From an uncultured Alphaproteobacteria bacterium (GTDB taxonomy: Bacteria > Pseudomonadota > Alphaproteobacteria > UBA2966): 64,000 nucleotides of DNA. The notes under the pieces are model-generated. The model was not told where the DNA came from and did not search any database. It saw only the letters and a list, made by a program, of their open reading frames with translations. Shown piece by piece: positions 24,659 through 32,560 of the stretch. Within the stretch, counting starts at the first letter, position 1, and the number at the start of each line of letters is the position of its first letter. The translations under genes and the position numbers were made by a program. The stretch spans positions 310,001 through 374,000 of the forward strand of contig OY282368.1 of NCBI GenBank assembly GCA_958295725.1, given 5' to 3'.

Positions 24659-25951
24659 ATGGAAAGCATCGTCCTGCTGTTCTGCCTTATCGTGCTGGTG
24701 CTGCTCGGCGCGCCGATCGGCTTCACGCTGATCCTGCTGCCGGTGGCCTACATCCTGATCTTCGATCCGGGCGTGCCGCTGAACCTGATCCCGACGCAGA
24801 TGTTCGACGTAATCGATTCGGTCACGCTGACGGCGATCCCGTTCTTCATGCTGACCGGCGAGCTCATGAGCACGGGCAAGATCACCGACCGGCTCGTCGA
24901 GCTGTCGGCCCGCATCATCGGGCGCATGCGCGGCAGTCTGGCCCAGGTGAACATCCTGGTGAGCATGTTCTTCGCCGGCATGAACGGTTCGGTCGTGGCC
25001 GACACGGCGACCGTCGGCTCTCTGCTCATCCCGGCCATGAAGCTGCGCGGCTACGAGCCCGAGTACGCCGCCGCGCTCACCTCGGTCAGCGCCACGATCG
25101 GCGGCATCATCCCGCCCAGCATCGCCATGGTCATCCTGGCCAACGCCGGCGGCATCTCGGTCGGCGCCCTGTTCGCGGCCGGCATCATCCCGGGGATCCT
25201 GATCGGGGTGACCCTGATGATCATGACCTACGTCATCTCGGTGAAGCGCAACTACGAGCGCAGCGAAGATGATTTCAGCTGGATGGCGCTGGGCAAGGCG
25301 TTCCTCAACGCCTCCTTCGCGCTGGTCATCCCCGTGGTGCTGGTGGGGTCGGTCATGGGCGGCATCGCCGGCGTCGTGGAGGCCGGCGCCATAACCGCGT
25401 GCGTGGCCCTCGCCCTCGGCGCCTTCGTCTACAGGACCGTCACTTGGGCATCGGTGGTGCAGGCGTTCATCCGCGCCTTCCGCACCAGCGCCATCGTCTT
25501 CATCATCCTCTCCGCCGCCGGCCCGTTCAGCTGGCTGCTGACCATCTTGGGCGCGATCAACCTGCTCAGCGAATGGCTGCTCAGCTACGCCGACACGCCG
25601 GTCCTGTTCGCGACGGTCCTCGTGCTCTTCATCTACTTCATCGGCATGGTGATGGACTCCGGCGCCAACATCATCGTGCTCGGCCCGGTGCTGATCCACA
25701 TCTGCGTGCAGGCCGGATATCCGCCCGAACAGGCGGCGATGATCATGGTCATCGGCTTCCTCTTCGGAACCGTGACGCCGCCCATCGGGGTGGCCTACTT
25801 CACCGCCGCGGCCGTGGCGCGGGCGACGCTGGAGTCCGTCGCCGTATCGATGCTGCCGTATCTCGTCGCCCTGTTCTTCCTGCTGTTCGTCGTCATCCTG
25901 GTGCCGCCGATCACGATGTGGCTGCCGACGGCGTGGGGATTCGTCTATTAG
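24659..25951 (+). CDS. dctM: TRAP transporter large permease (DctM)
   Basis: The 12-helix transport subunit of a tripartite ATP-independent periplasmic transporter, which imports organic acids using an ion gradient. In 430 residues it shows the family N-terminus (LLGAPIGFTLILLPVAYIL), the FFMLTGELMSTGKITDRLVELSARIIG segment, IGGIIPPSIAMVI, and a late GFLFGTVTPPIGVAYF. Complete. Unusually for a TRAP locus the large permease precedes the small one, and the binding proteins lie convergent just downstream. Confidence 0.93.
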   Translation: MESIVLLFCLIVLVLLGAPIGFTLILLPVAYILIFDPGVPLNLIPTQMFDVIDSVTLTAIPFFMLTGELMSTGKITDRLVELSARIIGRMRGSLAQVNILVSMFFAGMNGSVVADTATVGSLLIPAMKLRGYEPEYAAALTSVSATIGGIIPPSIAMVILANAGGISVGALFAAGIIPGILIGVTLMIMTYVISVKRNYERSEDDFSWMALGKAFLNASFALVIPVVLVGSVMGGIAGVVEAGAITACVALALGAFVYRTVTWASVVQAFIRAFRTSAIVFIILSAAGPFSWLLTILGAINLLSEWLLSYADTPVLFATVLVLFIYFIGMVMDSGANIIVLGPVLIHICVQAGYPPEQAAMIMVIGFLFGTVTPPIGVAYFTAAAVARATLESVAVSMLPYLVALFFLLFVVILVPPITMWLPTAWGFVY

Positions 25952-25966
25952 GGAGGATCGGTCGAC

Positions 25967-26500
25967 ATGCTGGACGTCCTGAAAGCGCTGGATTTCTGGG
26001 TCCGCCGGATCCTGACCTGGTTCTGCGCGATCCTGCTGGCTCTGATGGTGGTGTTCACCGTGTACACGGTGTTCATGCGCTACGTCTTCGAAAGGCCGCC
26101 CCCGTGGGGCGACCAGATGGCGGTGTTCAGCTGCATATGGCTGGTGTTCATCGCCTTGGCGCTGACCACGCGGGAGAAGGAGCACATCGCGCTCGACATG
26201 CTCTACACCTATCTGCCGTTGAAGTGGTCGTTCACGGTCCAGCAGATGTGGAACCTCATCATCTGCGCGCTCGGCTTCGTTCTGGTGATCTACGGCTACG
26301 ACACGGCGATCAACAATTTCGGCAAGTACTGGGAGCTCAACTACCTGCCCAAGAAGTATCCGATGATGATCCTGCCGATCACGGGCGCACTCATCATGAT
26401 CGGCTCATTCGTCGCCTTCATGGAGGACCTGGCCAGTTACAGGAAGGGCGAGTTCGTGGCCAAGGAGCCGCTCGACGAGGCCGTCGGCGGCGGTGCCTGA
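25967..26500 (+). CDS. dctQ: TRAP transporter small permease (DctQ)
   Basis: A 177-residue four-helix membrane protein that partners DctM. Typical DctQ features are FTVYTVFMRYVFERPPPWGDQ near residues 25-45 and ALTTREKEHIALDMLY. GGGAGG lies about 10 nt before ATG 25967. It follows dctM after 15 nt. Its 3' end faces dctP1. Confidence 0.92.
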   Translation: MLDVLKALDFWVRRILTWFCAILLALMVVFTVYTVFMRYVFERPPPWGDQMAVFSCIWLVFIALALTTREKEHIALDMLYTYLPLKWSFTVQQMWNLIICALGFVLVIYGYDTAINNFGKYWELNYLPKKYPMMILPITGALIMIGSFVAFMEDLASYRKGEFVAKEPLDEAVGGGA

Positions 26501-26536
26501 GCCACTCGGAAGTCGAGAAACCCTGTCCTGGCGCCG

Positions 26537-26557
26537 CCGAAGACCTATGTTCTTCGG
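26537..26557 (+). terminator. Possible terminator hairpin after dctQ
   Basis: CCGAAGA (26537-26543) and TCTTCGG (26551-26557) form a perfect 7-bp stem with a 7-nt loop, 37 nt after the dctQ stop. No T run follows, so intrinsic termination is uncertain. Confidence 0.4.
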
Positions 26558-26640
26558 GTGTGCGCCTTCATGATGTCCTTGGTGTTCTTGACGCTTTTCG
26601 GTCACGCCGTCATACGGTGGCTGACCATCCCCTCCACCTG

Positions 26641-26669
26641 AAAAAGAGGGGGGCCGAGGCCCCCCATGG
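26641..26669 (-). terminator. Rho-independent terminator of dctP1
   Basis: On the minus strand GGGGGGCC and GGCCCCCC (26648-26665) form a perfect 8-bp stem, followed by TCTTTTTC. It lies about 25 bp after the dctP1 stop and could partly serve the convergent dctQ transcript as well. Confidence 0.85.
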
Positions 26670-26692
26670 GAATGTTCCGTTGACGGCTTCGC

Positions 26693-27733
26693 TTACAATG
26701 CGCCGCCTTTCTTGAGGGCGGCGATGAAGTCGTCGAGGCCCTGCTCGGCGAGAGCCTTTTCGGCGAGCTCGGAATCGTAGCTTCCCTTGGCGTCCTTCCA
26801 GGCGCCGACGGCGCCGGCCCGCCACAACATCATTTCGGCCTCGGTCGGCTTGTACCACTCGTCGATGTGCTTCTTGAGCTCGGCTGTCTGTTCCTTCACC
26901 CACTCCTGATCCAGGGAGCGGGCCATGCGCGAGAACTCGTCCATGCCCGTCCGCAGCCATTTCTTCTCGTCGTCCGTCAGCGCCTCCCACTGCGGAACGT
27001 CGATGGAGATATGGTTGCCGCCCCAGGCGCCGCCGACCTCGGTGTAGTACTTCTGCACCTCGTACATCTTGTATACGTACTGCCACGGCACCTGCACGTA
27101 CTGGCCCTCGACGACACCCGTCTGCAGGCCCTGGTAGAGCTGTGCCCAGTCGAAAGGCACGGGGACCGCGCCCCAAGTCTGGATCAGCTTGTACTCGATC
27201 GGGCTCTTGGTCACCCGCATCTTGATGCCCTTGAGATCCTCGGGCGCATGCACGGAACGGCGCGCGTTGCCGAGATGGCGGAAGCCGCCCGACGCGAACA
27301 CCTCGAAACACCGATGCCGCGTGGTCTGGACCGCGACCTCGCACTGCGCGTCGCCGAGCCAGCCGTCGGAGATCTTGTCGGCCCAGTCGAGAGAGCTGAA
27401 CAGGTAGGGAAGGTCGAAGATCGACAGGGCGGGGCTGAAGTTGCCGAAGTTCGCCGTCGAGCTCGTCCAGATCGCCAGCAGGCCCTGGTTCGCCTGCTCG
27501 CCGCACTTCTGCTCGCTGCAAACGGAGCCGCGATAGTGCGGATCGACGGTGAGCTTGCCGCCGGAAACTTCCGCGATCTTCGGAACCAGGCCCTGGTCCA
27601 TGGCATCGCCGAGCGGCAGGCCCGGGCGACCCACGGTGCCGAGCTTGAGCACCTTCTGGGCGTCGGCGGCGCCAGCGCCGATCGCCACGATCGCCGCGAC
27701 CGCCGCCGCCATGAAAACTGAACGTCTTTGCAT
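26693..27733 (-). CDS. dctP: TRAP transporter substrate-binding protein, copy 1 (DctP)
   Basis: A 346-residue periplasmic binding protein. Signal peptide residues 1-26 end ADA. The ligand-carboxylate arginine is in IKMRVTKSP and the helix AVPVPFDWAQLYQGLQTGVVEGQ is family-typical. GGGAGGATATCCA precedes ATG 27733. Its closest relative is the next gene upstream (28163-29203): the first ~30 residues and a stretch around VEGQYVQVPWQ are identical, while other regions differ at many positions. The two extended CSEQKCGEQ motifs are shared. Likely a second binding protein for the same DctMQ permease; the ligand is unknown. Confidence 0.92.
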   Translation of the reverse strand: MQRRSVFMAAAVAAIVAIGAGAADAQKVLKLGTVGRPGLPLGDAMDQGLVPKIAEVSGGKLTVDPHYRGSVCSEQKCGEQANQGLLAIWTSSTANFGNFSPALSIFDLPYLFSSLDWADKISDGWLGDAQCEVAVQTTRHRCFEVFASGGFRHLGNARRSVHAPEDLKGIKMRVTKSPIEYKLIQTWGAVPVPFDWAQLYQGLQTGVVEGQYVQVPWQYVYKMYEVQKYYTEVGGAWGGNHISIDVPQWEALTDDEKKWLRTGMDEFSRMARSLDQEWVKEQTAELKKHIDEWYKPTEAEMMLWRAGAVGAWKDAKGSYDSELAEKALAEQGLDDFIAALKKGGAL

Positions 27734-28092
27734 TGGATATCCTCCCATTTTGATCGGTTGGACAGTTGCCGAGAGACGCATCCCGCCGATGGCGACGAAG
27801 AGCGCGCCAATGAACGCCGCGCCGCCGGACGACGCGAACACTTCAATGATGGCACAGGCGCACGGATCAATCCAGCGTTCGCGCACCGGGGGACCGACCG
27901 GTCTCCAACATATGGCGAAACACGCAGCATCCACGGCTTCCAGTCCGAAACCTCGCGGCAACACCGTATGACCGTGAATCCCGACCGGCGGTCGGATGGG
28001 TAGTCGGCGTCCTCGATACCCGGTCGAGGCCAAGGCGCTAACCGTCCTGGAACCGGTGCCACGCGTACACGGCGCGCTGGCCGAGGCGCCGG
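27734..28092 (-). repeat. Duplicated dctP upstream region, copy 1
   Basis: This ~359-bp stretch matches 29204-29562, with about six mismatches by eye and a constant offset of 1470 bp. It contains the ribosome-binding site and presumably the promoter of dctP1, plus a fragment of the FAD oxidase gene end at its far side. No other gene is present in it. Confidence 0.9.
28038..28092 (-). pseudogene. Duplicated 3' tail of the FAD oxidase gene
   Basis: Codes for the last ~17 residues of the oxidase encoded at 29508-30884 (RLGQRAVYAWHRFQDG then stop), but the rest of that gene is absent. It marks the junction of a tandem duplication whose unit ran from the oxidase 3' end through dctP. Confidence 0.85.
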
Positions 28093-28111
28093 CGAGCGGC
28101 GCGTTCCTGAA

Positions 28112-28138
28112 GAAAAGGGGGCCTCTGGCCCCCTTTGA
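28112..28138 (-). terminator. Rho-independent terminator of dctP2
   Basis: On the minus strand AAAGGGGGCC, loop AGA, GGCCCCCTTT (stem 10 bp with the A/T extension), followed by TCTTC. It lies about 25 bp after the dctP2 stop. It separates the two dctP transcripts. Confidence 0.85.
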
Positions 28139-28162
28139 AATGAATTCGGTTGACGGCTTCGC

Positions 28163-29203
28163 CTAGAGCGCGCCGCCCTTCTTGAGAGTGTCGATGAACG
28201 AGTCGAGACCCTGCTCGGCGAGAGCCCGCTCGGCCAGCTTGGGGTCGTAGGCACCCTTGGCGTCCGCCCAGGCACCCACGGCACCAGACCGCCAGAGTTC
28301 CATCTCGGCGTCGTTGGGCTTGTACCACTCTTCGATCTTTGCCTTGATCTTCTCGATACCGGCCGCCACCCATTCGCTGTCGAGTCTGCGGGCCATCTCG
28401 GAAAAGGCATCTGTTCCCGCTTTGAGCCACATCTTCTCGTCGGCCGTGAGATCGTTGTATTGGTTTAGATCCATGGAGAGGTGATTGCCGCCCCAGGCGC
28501 CGCCTACTTCGGTGTAGTACTTCTGCACCTCGTACATCTTGTACAACTCCTGCCACGGCACCTGCACGTACTGGCCCTCGACGACACCCGTCTGCAGGCC
28601 CTGGTAGAGCTGTGCCCAGTCGAAAGGCACGGGGACCGCGCCCCAAGTCTGGATCAGGGTGTACTCGATCGGGCTCTTGGTCACGCGGAATTTGATACCC
28701 TTCATGTCCTTGGGCTCGTGCACCGGCCGTGCGGCGTTGCCCAGTTGGCGGAACCCGCCCGAGGAAAACACCTCGAAGACCTTGTGCTGGGTCGTTTTCT
28801 CGGCCTCTTTGCTTTGGGCCTCGCCCAACCAGCTATCCGAGATCTTGTTTGCCCAATCCAAACTGCTGAACAGGTACGGAAGGTCGAAGATCGACAGAGC
28901 CGTACCGAAACTACCGAAGTTGGCCGTCGAGCTTGACCAAATCGCTATCAGGCCCTGGTTCGCCTGCTCGCCGCACTTCTGCTCGCTGCAAATCGAGCCG
29001 CGATAGTGCCCTTCGATTGTGAGTTGCCCTCCGGAAGCTTTCGCGGTCGCGGGAACCAAGCCGTCGGTCATGGCGTCGCCAAGCGGGACCCCCGGCCGAC
29101 CCACGGAGCCGAGCTTGAGCACCTTCTGGGCGTCGGCGGCACCCGCGCCGATCGCCACGATCGCCGCGACCGCTGCCGCCATGAAAACTGAACGTCTTTG
29201 CAT
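28163..29203 (-). CDS. dctP: TRAP transporter substrate-binding protein, copy 2 (DctP)
   Basis: Paralogue of dctP1, same length (346 residues) and same signal peptide. The carboxylate-binding arginine is in IKFRVTKSP. Compared with copy 1, many residues differ in the mature protein (for example TDGLVPATAKASGGQLTIEG for DQGLVPKIAEVSGGKLTVDP), whereas the leader and the WGAVPVPFDW to VPWQ core are identical. The pattern suggests an old duplication later homogenised in part. Own terminator and own near-identical upstream region, so separately transcribed. Confidence 0.92.
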   Translation of the reverse strand: MQRRSVFMAAAVAAIVAIGAGAADAQKVLKLGSVGRPGVPLGDAMTDGLVPATAKASGGQLTIEGHYRGSICSEQKCGEQANQGLIAIWSSSTANFGSFGTALSIFDLPYLFSSLDWANKISDSWLGEAQSKEAEKTTQHKVFEVFSSGGFRQLGNAARPVHEPKDMKGIKFRVTKSPIEYTLIQTWGAVPVPFDWAQLYQGLQTGVVEGQYVQVPWQELYKMYEVQKYYTEVGGAWGGNHLSMDLNQYNDLTADEKMWLKAGTDAFSEMARRLDSEWVAAGIEKIKAKIEEWYKPNDAEMELWRSGAVGAWADAKGAYDPKLAERALAEQGLDSFIDTLKKGGAL

Positions 29204-29562
29204 TGGATATCCTCCCATTTTGATCGGTTGAACGGTTGCCGAGAGACGCATCCCGCCGATGGCGACGAAGAGCGCGCCAATGAACGCCGCGCCGCCGGAC
29301 GACGCGAACACTTCAATGATGGCACAGGCGCGCGAATCAATCCAGTGTTCGCGCACCGGGGGACCGACCGGTCTCCAACATATGGCGAAACACGCAGCAT
29401 CCACGGCTGCCAGTCCGAAACCTCGCGGCAACACCGTATGACCGTGAATCCCGACCGGCGGTCGGATGGGTAGTCGGCGTCCTCGATACCCGGTCGAGGC
29501 CAAGGCGCTAACCGTCCTGGAACCGGTGCCACGCGTACACGGCGCGCTGGCCGAGGCGCCGG
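29204..29562 (-). repeat. Duplicated dctP upstream region, copy 2
   Basis: Partner of 27734-28092. The part 29204-29507 is intergenic and should carry the dctP2 promoter; 29508-29562 is the genuine 3' end of the oxidase gene. No regulatory motif is recognised. Confidence 0.9.
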
Positions 29563-30884
29563 AAGGCGGCGAGCGGATACCTGGGCATCGGACGTTCCAA
29601 CGCCGCGGGAATGTTCGCCTCGCCGCCGCCGATCCGGTCGGCGAGCAACGAGCCGAGATGCAGGGCCGGGGCGACGCCGGTCCCGCAATATCCGAGCGAG
29701 AACCAGACGTCAGGGTGTCCGTCCAGACGATGGACATGGGGCACAGCGTCGAACGGGAGACAGACCCATCCCGCCCAGTAGTAGTCGACCGTCAGCCCCG
29801 AAAGCGGCGGAAACTTCCTCCGCAACGCCTCGAGCAATCGCCGCTTCCACCTGGGATGGTCGACGGCGCGCTCGTCGATAGGGCCCCGGCCCCCCATCAT
29901 GATGCGGCCGTCCGGCAGGCGGCGGTAATAGAGAAGCAGGCGCCGCGTGTCCGCGACCGGCGCGGTCGAGCGGAAATCGGTCTCCGCTTTCTCGTTCGCC
30001 GTCATCGGACGGGTCACGATGACGCAGGAGAGCACCGGCAGCGTCCGCGCCTTCAAGGCCGGATGCAGGGAGTCGCCGGTGTAGCCGTTGGTGGCGACGA
30101 CCACGTGCCTGGCGCGCACCCGCGCCTTCGGGGTTTCGACCACGTATCCGGAACCGTCCGCCCGCCAGCCGGAGACCGGACTCGCCCGGTGCACCGCGGC
30201 GCCCGCGTCCCGCGCCAGACGCAGAACCCCCTGGGCGAGCTTCAGGGGATGCACCGCGAACCCGTCGGGAAACCGCAGGGCCGCGAAGGCCTCGGCGCTC
30301 CGGAAGTAGTCCTTCTCGATGTCCCCGGCATCGAGAAGTTCCGCCTCGTACCCGAAGGTCTCGGCGAGCAGCCGATGGTCCGTCTCCAGACCGGCGACGG
30401 CGGCCGGGCGGTGCGCCACGCGCAGCAGGCCGACGTCCTGGAGGTCGCAGTCGATGCCGCCGTCCGCGATGAGGGACCGGACCGTGTCGAGGGCCGCGAG
30501 CTGCTCGTCGAACAGCGCCCTGGCGCCGTCTTCGCCCCAGCGCTCGCGCCATTCCCGCAACGGCACGCGCCCGATACCCGGACGGATGTTGCCGCCGTTG
30601 CGGCCGCTGCAACCCCAGCCGGGCGCGTTGGCCTCCAGCACGACGACATCGGCGCCGTGGTTTCCGGCAAGGCGATAGGCGCAGCTCAGGCCGGTGTATC
30701 CGCCGCCGACAATCGCGACGTCCGCGTCGCGGTCGTCAACGAGAACGCCGTCGTCTTCCGGTCGCGGGCCGGCCGTCGCCGCCCAGTAGCTGTCGGGCAA
30801 GGGCCGGCCCTCTCCAGGGCTCCGGTCCTTCAGGGGGTCGCGCGACACGGTTCCAGCCAGGAGGCGTGGTCCGCCGTCGGGCAT
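29508..30884 (-). CDS. FAD-dependent amine/amino-acid oxidoreductase (DAO family, PuuB-like)
   Basis: A 458-residue flavoprotein. The dinucleotide fold is DVAIVGGGYTGLSCAYRLA (residues about 48-66), followed by SGRNGGNIRPG, which is typical of gamma-glutamylputrescine oxidase-like DAO proteins. The C-terminal FAD segment is SLGYCGTGVAPALHLGSLLAD. Oxidises an amine or N-substituted amino acid with release of H2O2 or electrons; the substrate is unknown. The start 19 nt after the hyuB stop implies an operon hyuA-hyuB-oxidase(-dctP2). Confidence 0.87.
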   Translation of the reverse strand: MPDGGPRLLAGTVSRDPLKDRSPGEGRPLPDSYWAATAGPRPEDDGVLVDDRDADVAIVGGGYTGLSCAYRLAGNHGADVVVLEANAPGWGCSGRNGGNIRPGIGRVPLREWRERWGEDGARALFDEQLAALDTVRSLIADGGIDCDLQDVGLLRVAHRPAAVAGLETDHRLLAETFGYEAELLDAGDIEKDYFRSAEAFAALRFPDGFAVHPLKLAQGVLRLARDAGAAVHRASPVSGWRADGSGYVVETPKARVRARHVVVATNGYTGDSLHPALKARTLPVLSCVIVTRPMTANEKAETDFRSTAPVADTRRLLLYYRRLPDGRIMMGGRGPIDERAVDHPRWKRRLLEALRRKFPPLSGLTVDYYWAGWVCLPFDAVPHVHRLDGHPDVWFSLGYCGTGVAPALHLGSLLADRIGGGEANIPAALERPMPRYPLAAFRRLGQRAVYAWHRFQDG

Positions 30885-30903
30885 GGCGATGGGGGCGCGC
30901 GGC

Positions 30904-32556
30904 CTATTCCGCGGCGTGGGCCATCGGCGGAGTCGCCAATCCCGACTCCAGGTCCATGCACAGACGCTCCGCCGTCCGCTCCGCCGGGTCGCCATAACCG
31001 CCGCCGCCGCTGGTTTCGGTGACCAGGATATCTCCGCGCTCGAGCCGGAGACTGGTCTTGGAGGCCACCGGCGCCCGGTCGCCGTTCTTCCGGACGATCC
31101 AGGTGCGCGCAAGATCGCCCGGTTCGCCGCCGAAGGCGCCGTCCGGCGCGATGCGGTAACGGTCCGAGTAATGGGCCAGCGTGACATCGTCGGCGAGGAT
31201 CTCGAACCGGCGGCGCAATCCGTTCCCGCCGCGGAATTTTCCGCGGCCGCCGGAATCGGGCCGCAGCGCGTATTCGGCGACGCGGAAGAAGTCGTACTGC
31301 CGGTCCAGGGACTCGACGGGGATGTTGCTGCAGTTCGACAGTGGGCCGTCGATGCCGTCGCCGCCGTCGGAGCCGGGACCCGCGCCGTAGCCGCCCCCGT
31401 AGATCTCCAGGTAGATGCTGTACTTGCCGTCCACCAGCCGGCTCATGCAGATGGAATGGGTGGTGTCGAACCCGGTGGCGATGACCTTGTCGGGAACGGC
31501 CTCGGCCAGGGCCTTCACGACCGCGTCGAAGGCCCGGAATGCGGGGATCATGCGCGCCCGCACGGGCGCCGGCGGCTTGGGATTGAGCAGGCTCCCGTAA
31601 GGGGCCGTCACCGTGATCGGCCTCGCCAGACCCTGGTTGAAGGGGATGTCGGGCGAGCTCGCCACCGCCTTGACCGCCGCCAGCGCGGCCGACACCGTCG
31701 AGGCGAAGGGACAGTTCAGGTTGAGCAGGACCTGATCCGCGGTGCCCGCGAAGTCGACCGAGATGTCGTCGCCCTCGACCGTCACGGTCGCCTTGACGGG
31801 CAGCGGCTCGGAACCGATCCCGTCATCGTCGACGGCATCCTCCCCGCGATAGATACCGTCCGGGATCGCGGCGATGGCCGCGCGCATGCGCCGCTCCGAA
31901 TAGGCGAGGTGGGAGTCCATGACGGACAGGACGGTCTCCGCGCCGTACCGCGCGCAGAGCTGCTTGACCCGCTCGCCGCCGATGGCGTTGGCCGCGAACT
32001 GCGCGTTGAAGTCGCCGATGGTCAGTTCCGGCACGCGGATATTGGCCGCGATCAGGCGCTCGAACGGCCCGCCGCTCCAGTCGCGCTCCATGTTGTAGCG
32101 CGACGGGGGAACGATGAGCCCTTCCTGATGGACGTCGGTGGCGTCCGGGTTCATGCCGGGCGCGCCGCCGCCGAGATCGAGGTGATGGGCCACGCTGGCG
32201 CTGAACCCGATCAATGTCCCCTCGAAGAAGATCGGCGAGAAGATGAACACGTCCGGCAGGTGCTGACCGCCCTCGAACGGACTGTTGTTGATGTAGAAAT
32301 CGCCCTCTTCGAGCTCGTCCGGCGGGACGACCTCCGCGCAGGGCTTGAACGTGGCGCCGAGGGGACCGAGCTGCATCGGGATCAACTCCGCCTGCGCCAC
32401 TACGTTCCCGCGCCGGTCCAGCAGCGCGGCCGATCCATCGCTCGCTTCGCGCAGGATGGTCGAGTAGGCGGAGCGGACCAGCTTCACGCCCATTTCCCGG
32501 GCCGAGGCCACCAGGCCCTGGCCGATCACCGCTCGATCTATGGGGTCCACGTTCAT
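30904..32556 (-). CDS. hyuB: Hydantoinase B/oxoprolinase family protein
   Basis: The B subunit (550 residues) of an ATP-dependent hydantoinase/oxoprolinase-type amidohydrolase that opens cyclic amides. Family markers are LVRSAYSTILREASDGSAAL, INNSPFEGGQHLPDV, and SVAHHLDLGGGAPGMNPDA near residues 120-140. The C-terminal SGGGGYGDP motif is present. It begins 4 nt after hyuA ends. Complete. The natural substrate (hydantoin, 5-oxoproline, N-methylhydantoin or other) cannot be told from sequence. Confidence 0.92.
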   Translation of the reverse strand: MNVDPIDRAVIGQGLVASAREMGVKLVRSAYSTILREASDGSAALLDRRGNVVAQAELIPMQLGPLGATFKPCAEVVPPDELEEGDFYINNSPFEGGQHLPDVFIFSPIFFEGTLIGFSASVAHHLDLGGGAPGMNPDATDVHQEGLIVPPSRYNMERDWSGGPFERLIAANIRVPELTIGDFNAQFAANAIGGERVKQLCARYGAETVLSVMDSHLAYSERRMRAAIAAIPDGIYRGEDAVDDDGIGSEPLPVKATVTVEGDDISVDFAGTADQVLLNLNCPFASTVSAALAAVKAVASSPDIPFNQGLARPITVTAPYGSLLNPKPPAPVRARMIPAFRAFDAVVKALAEAVPDKVIATGFDTTHSICMSRLVDGKYSIYLEIYGGGYGAGPGSDGGDGIDGPLSNCSNIPVESLDRQYDFFRVAEYALRPDSGGRGKFRGGNGLRRRFEILADDVTLAHYSDRYRIAPDGAFGGEPGDLARTWIVRKNGDRAPVASKTSLRLERGDILVTETSGGGGYGDPAERTAERLCMDLESGLATPPMAHAAE

Positions 32557-32560
32557 CTGC

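Noticed and set aside
24599-26185. Long minus-strand frame opposite dctM/dctQ
   Set aside because: Composed almost wholly of His/Asp/Arg/Gln runs with no domain; antisense shadow of the TRAP permease genes.
27734-28037. Sigma-54 promoter upstream of dctP
   Set aside because: TGGCAC-like strings occur, but without a GC(A/T) element at the required spacing on the correct strand.
26693-29562. Duplicated dctP as an assembly duplication error
   Set aside because: The two coding regions differ at many positions and each has a different terminator sequence, so both copies are real.
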